Part shown: positions 62,801-64,000 of the stretch, one piece after another
Numbering within the stretch: the first letter of the stretch is position 1
Layout: each line of letters begins with the position of its first letter
From: Corynespora cassiicola
Lineage: Eukaryota; Ascomycota; Dothideomycetes; Pleosporales; Corynesporascaceae
DNA length: 64,000 bases
NCBI GenBank assembly: GCA_022059125.1
Contig: JAEUWY010000012.1
Span: 434,001-498,000, forward strand
Reading direction: 5' to 3'
Position numbers and translations under genes: made by a program
Notes under the pieces: model-generated
Database searches by the model: none
The model's input: the letters and a program-made list of their open reading frames with translations, nothing else
What the model was told of the DNA's origin: nothing

Positions 62801-64000
62801 TGACAGTAGATTGAGATCCTGCCTCGAGCCAAATGGCTCCATCATATTTCCTGGCAAGCCGCTCTACGGCATGGCCAAAGTACACCGGCTGCCGGAGGTG
62901 CTCAGCAATATATGTCGACGCCAATGGTGAAGTTGATTCGGCCATTCTGGCTCTTTCGACTGGAATTCTTGGAGAAGAGAAGCTTATATCATGTGTAATG
63001 TGTTCCAGCTCTGACAGCAGTGGCTCAACCAGAGTGGAATGAAATGCATGAGAGGTGTTGAGTTTCTTGTACCGCACCGATCCAAACGCTTGCTTGTCCT
63101 TCTTCAAGACCTCTTCTACATTTCGAATCGAACTGGAAGAACCCGCAATGGTGAAACTGCGCGGACCATTGGAGCAAGCGACACCCGAGGGGTAGCCACT
63201 GGTATCTTTTCCATTTGCACGAGCCAAGACGGTTTCAACTGTCTTTAGCTCTGCTTCTACGGCCATCATGGCGCCTCTGTCTTCACTCCATGAATCTCTG
63301 ATGAGACAAGCACGTCTTGAGATGACCTTGAGTCCGTCCGCGAGTGTGAAGACCCCGGCGACAGTCTGCGCGACAAGCTCGCCAAAACTGTGGCCCACCA
63401 GCGCAGACACATGTACACCGCAATCAATCCAGCTTTGCGCGCAAGAGTATTGCATCGCAAAGAGGGCTATCTGGAGCTGCACTGTATCCTCAATGGGGCT
63501 CTTCTGAAAGATGCCGGGATATATGCCCTTTAAGCCCAAGGACTTGCAGACAGCATCGCACTCATCTAGATGCTTCCTCAGCACAGCTACTCGTTCGAAC
63601 ACCTGCCGGTCTAAACCGACATGAGTTGACACCTGCCCGCCGAAACAGAGAATTACGGGCCGGGGAGGAGACGGTGGTGCGACGTTGATGGAAGATTGCT
63701 CGCCCCGTAAGAAAGCTTGTACTTTGTTTTGGAGATCTTGGGTTGTGTTTGCGCGCAAGATGAGAGCACGATTAAGCCATCTGTTGGACTGGCGTGCCAG
63801 ATTGAACGACAGGTTCGCCAGGGAAACGTCCTTTGTTGAATCGACCTCGGAGAGCAGGAAATCGAGAAACTCGTGGATATATGCCTGGAGGCTCCGATCG
63901 TCGGCTCCACAGAACCAAAATGGCTGATAGCAGTCAGAGCCATATGCCAACAGAGATGCGTTTCCCCTCCGAATCTTGGGCGCTTCAGTGACCACCATCG
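59829..64000 (-). CDS. Non-reducing polyketide synthase, C-terminal part (KS end-AT-PT-ACP-R)
   Basis: Iterative type I polyketide synthase, partial: the gene runs off the right edge and the visible 1389 codons have no intron. In order, numbered from the first visible Met: the end of the KS and its linker; an acyltransferase with GHSFGE (S204); a product-template domain with MAGHTVAHAEP (His near 525) and LCDSFCQVAG (Asp near 715); one ACP with DLGIDSLMGMEI (S884); an S/P-rich linker; and a terminal thioester reductase with LITGATGSLG (near 1020) and SGYSDSKVACE (YxxxK). There is no methyltransferase between ACP and R, no thioesterase, and no KR or ER. Such enzymes fold a poly-beta-keto chain into an aromatic ring and release it as an aldehyde. 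The upstream KS and any SAT domain lie outside. The product is unknown. Confidence 0.93.
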   Translation of the reverse strand, partial: MVVTEAPKIRRGNASLLAYGSDCYQPFWFCGADDRSLQAYIHEFLDFLLSEVDSTKDVSLANLSFNLARQSNRWLNRALILRANTTQDLQNKVQAFLRGEQSSINVAPPSPPRPVILCFGGQVSTHVGLDRQVFERVAVLRKHLDECDAVCKSLGLKGIYPGIFQKSPIEDTVQLQIALFAMQYSCAQSWIDCGVHVSALVGHSFGELVAQTVAGVFTLADGLKVISRRACLIRDSWSEDRGAMMAVEAELKTVETVLARANGKDTSGYPSGVACSNGPRSFTIAGSSSSIRNVEEVLKKDKQAFGSVRYKKLNTSHAFHSTLVEPLLSELEHITHDISFSSPRIPVERARMAESTSPLASTYIAEHLRQPVYFGHAVERLARKYDGAIWLEAGSQSTVTAMVAKALGVPKTSHFQAMHLTSDDSWARLTDATVALWKEGFRLSFWSHHPVQIAEYTPLLLPQYQFEQANHSVELKTLQRPLHEVVLYSKPQGLWTFIKFQDAGKNCARFRVETGHATFLELMAGHTVAHAEPLCPSTLQLDIATEAIRSLCPEFPLSDFQLELRDLENQSPICRDPSRVVWLDVEATHQSRNSWSWKMVSNPVDSDAGSSAHASGKVFFRSRDDSEFLSEFGRFERLITHSHCRAVLEGNDAEDILQGKAIYKLFADVVDYSEVFRGVRKVVGRINESAGRVVKKYSGETWLDTPLCDSFCQVAGVFVNCMTERSHSDAFISNGVERIVRSPFIHDFEENPEVFDVLALHHRPSDRSFSSDVFIFDNHNSQLLGVILGIQYQRVSKLAMARLLARLTPGAEQPRESVTAANDTTESEMPMIEASRVQKEERAETQSIPSDIRQKVAAVLSEMVEVDAAKLTDKTNLPDLGIDSLMGMEIARELESVFKCSLDISSMISLVVFSDLVQWVRSALGEGTDGAEAGSIESGQQSDSESSQYSTPGSPSSAADGDAFSESPPMSELSRAPSPKPSELGIRQKAVDALVARYSDGFSFPAPVHSTGKALGQCVLITGATGSLGAHLVEHFAKLASTTAVICFNRPSRMDPMVRQLQSLADRGLTLEQDESAKLQVIESDTWRPLLGLDAACYANVVERVTHIIHNAWPMTITRPISGFEKQFTAMRNLIDLARDASPKMPAGSKIGFQFVSSIATVGLYPVVTGNTKVPEAPTEVDFALPSGYSDSKVACEKLLSQTLNQYPDRVNAMAVRVGQVAGSRINGYWNPAEHMALVIKSAQTLRVLPDLPGTLSWLPVNDVAAVLAEVLLAPSSSAVCHIENPARQPWSEVIALLAAELDIPAHGVIPYEEWLECVRSYPRSHDAGNPARNVMEFLEKEFLRMACGGLVLDIGKAVSCSDTLRAAGPVQEKMVRGYVRAWKKSGFL

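Overview
The window is nuclear DNA of a filamentous ascomycete (Pezizomycotina). The genes carry short (about 38-160 nt) spliceosomal introns with GT/AG borders and CTRAC-like branch sites, and the families are typical of that group: Zn(II)2Cys6 and C2H2 regulators, OPT and MFS transporters, a P450, PEX11C, a non-reducing polyketide synthase and a Dma-type FHA-RING ligase. I cannot place it to genus. No CRISPR array, rRNA gene or intact transposon was seen.

Left part (1-17.5 kb). A Zn(II)2Cys6 regulator precedes a nine-exon OPT transporter. Conserved housekeeping genes follow: the smallest replication protein A subunit (with an MCB box ACGCGT upstream), a YML020W-like alpha/beta-hydrolase protein and, divergently from it, the rRNA methyltransferase SPB1. 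Then come a CorA-like membrane protein and a Gfd2/YDR514C-like exonuclease-fold gene.

Middle (17.5-41.9 kb). This is an accessory, gene-poor and partly AT-rich region. It holds a tRNA-Ser(UGA)-like gene whose anticodon arm is interrupted by 52 bp, an intronless P450, two small unknown genes, a divergent pair of MFS transporters, a C2H2 protein, a Sec2-like Rab exchange factor and an orphan repeat protein with a clear TATA box. Between them lie relics: an ankyrin-like fragment, a broken Zn(II)2Cys6 regulator, a broken NmrA-like reductase and a decayed Tc1/mariner-like transposase.

Right part (41.9-59.8 kb). This is gene-dense and mostly core: a VWA-domain protein with a long YGQ/PPGQYG-rich sequence, a small CxxC protein with a stop-free intron of 63 nt, an Mpv17/PMP22 protein, a SprT-like plus BTB-like protein with HQxxH in place of HExxH, PEX11C, a bestrophin-family channel and the FHA-RING ligase Dma. 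Several 5' flanks carry 7-bp minisatellites.

Right edge (59.8-64 kb). The 3' two thirds or so of a non-reducing polyketide synthase (end of KS, AT, PT, ACP, reductase) runs off the window. It probably marks the border of a secondary-metabolite cluster that lies mostly outside. Exon coordinates were worked out by hand from reading frames and splice signals; there is no transcript evidence.
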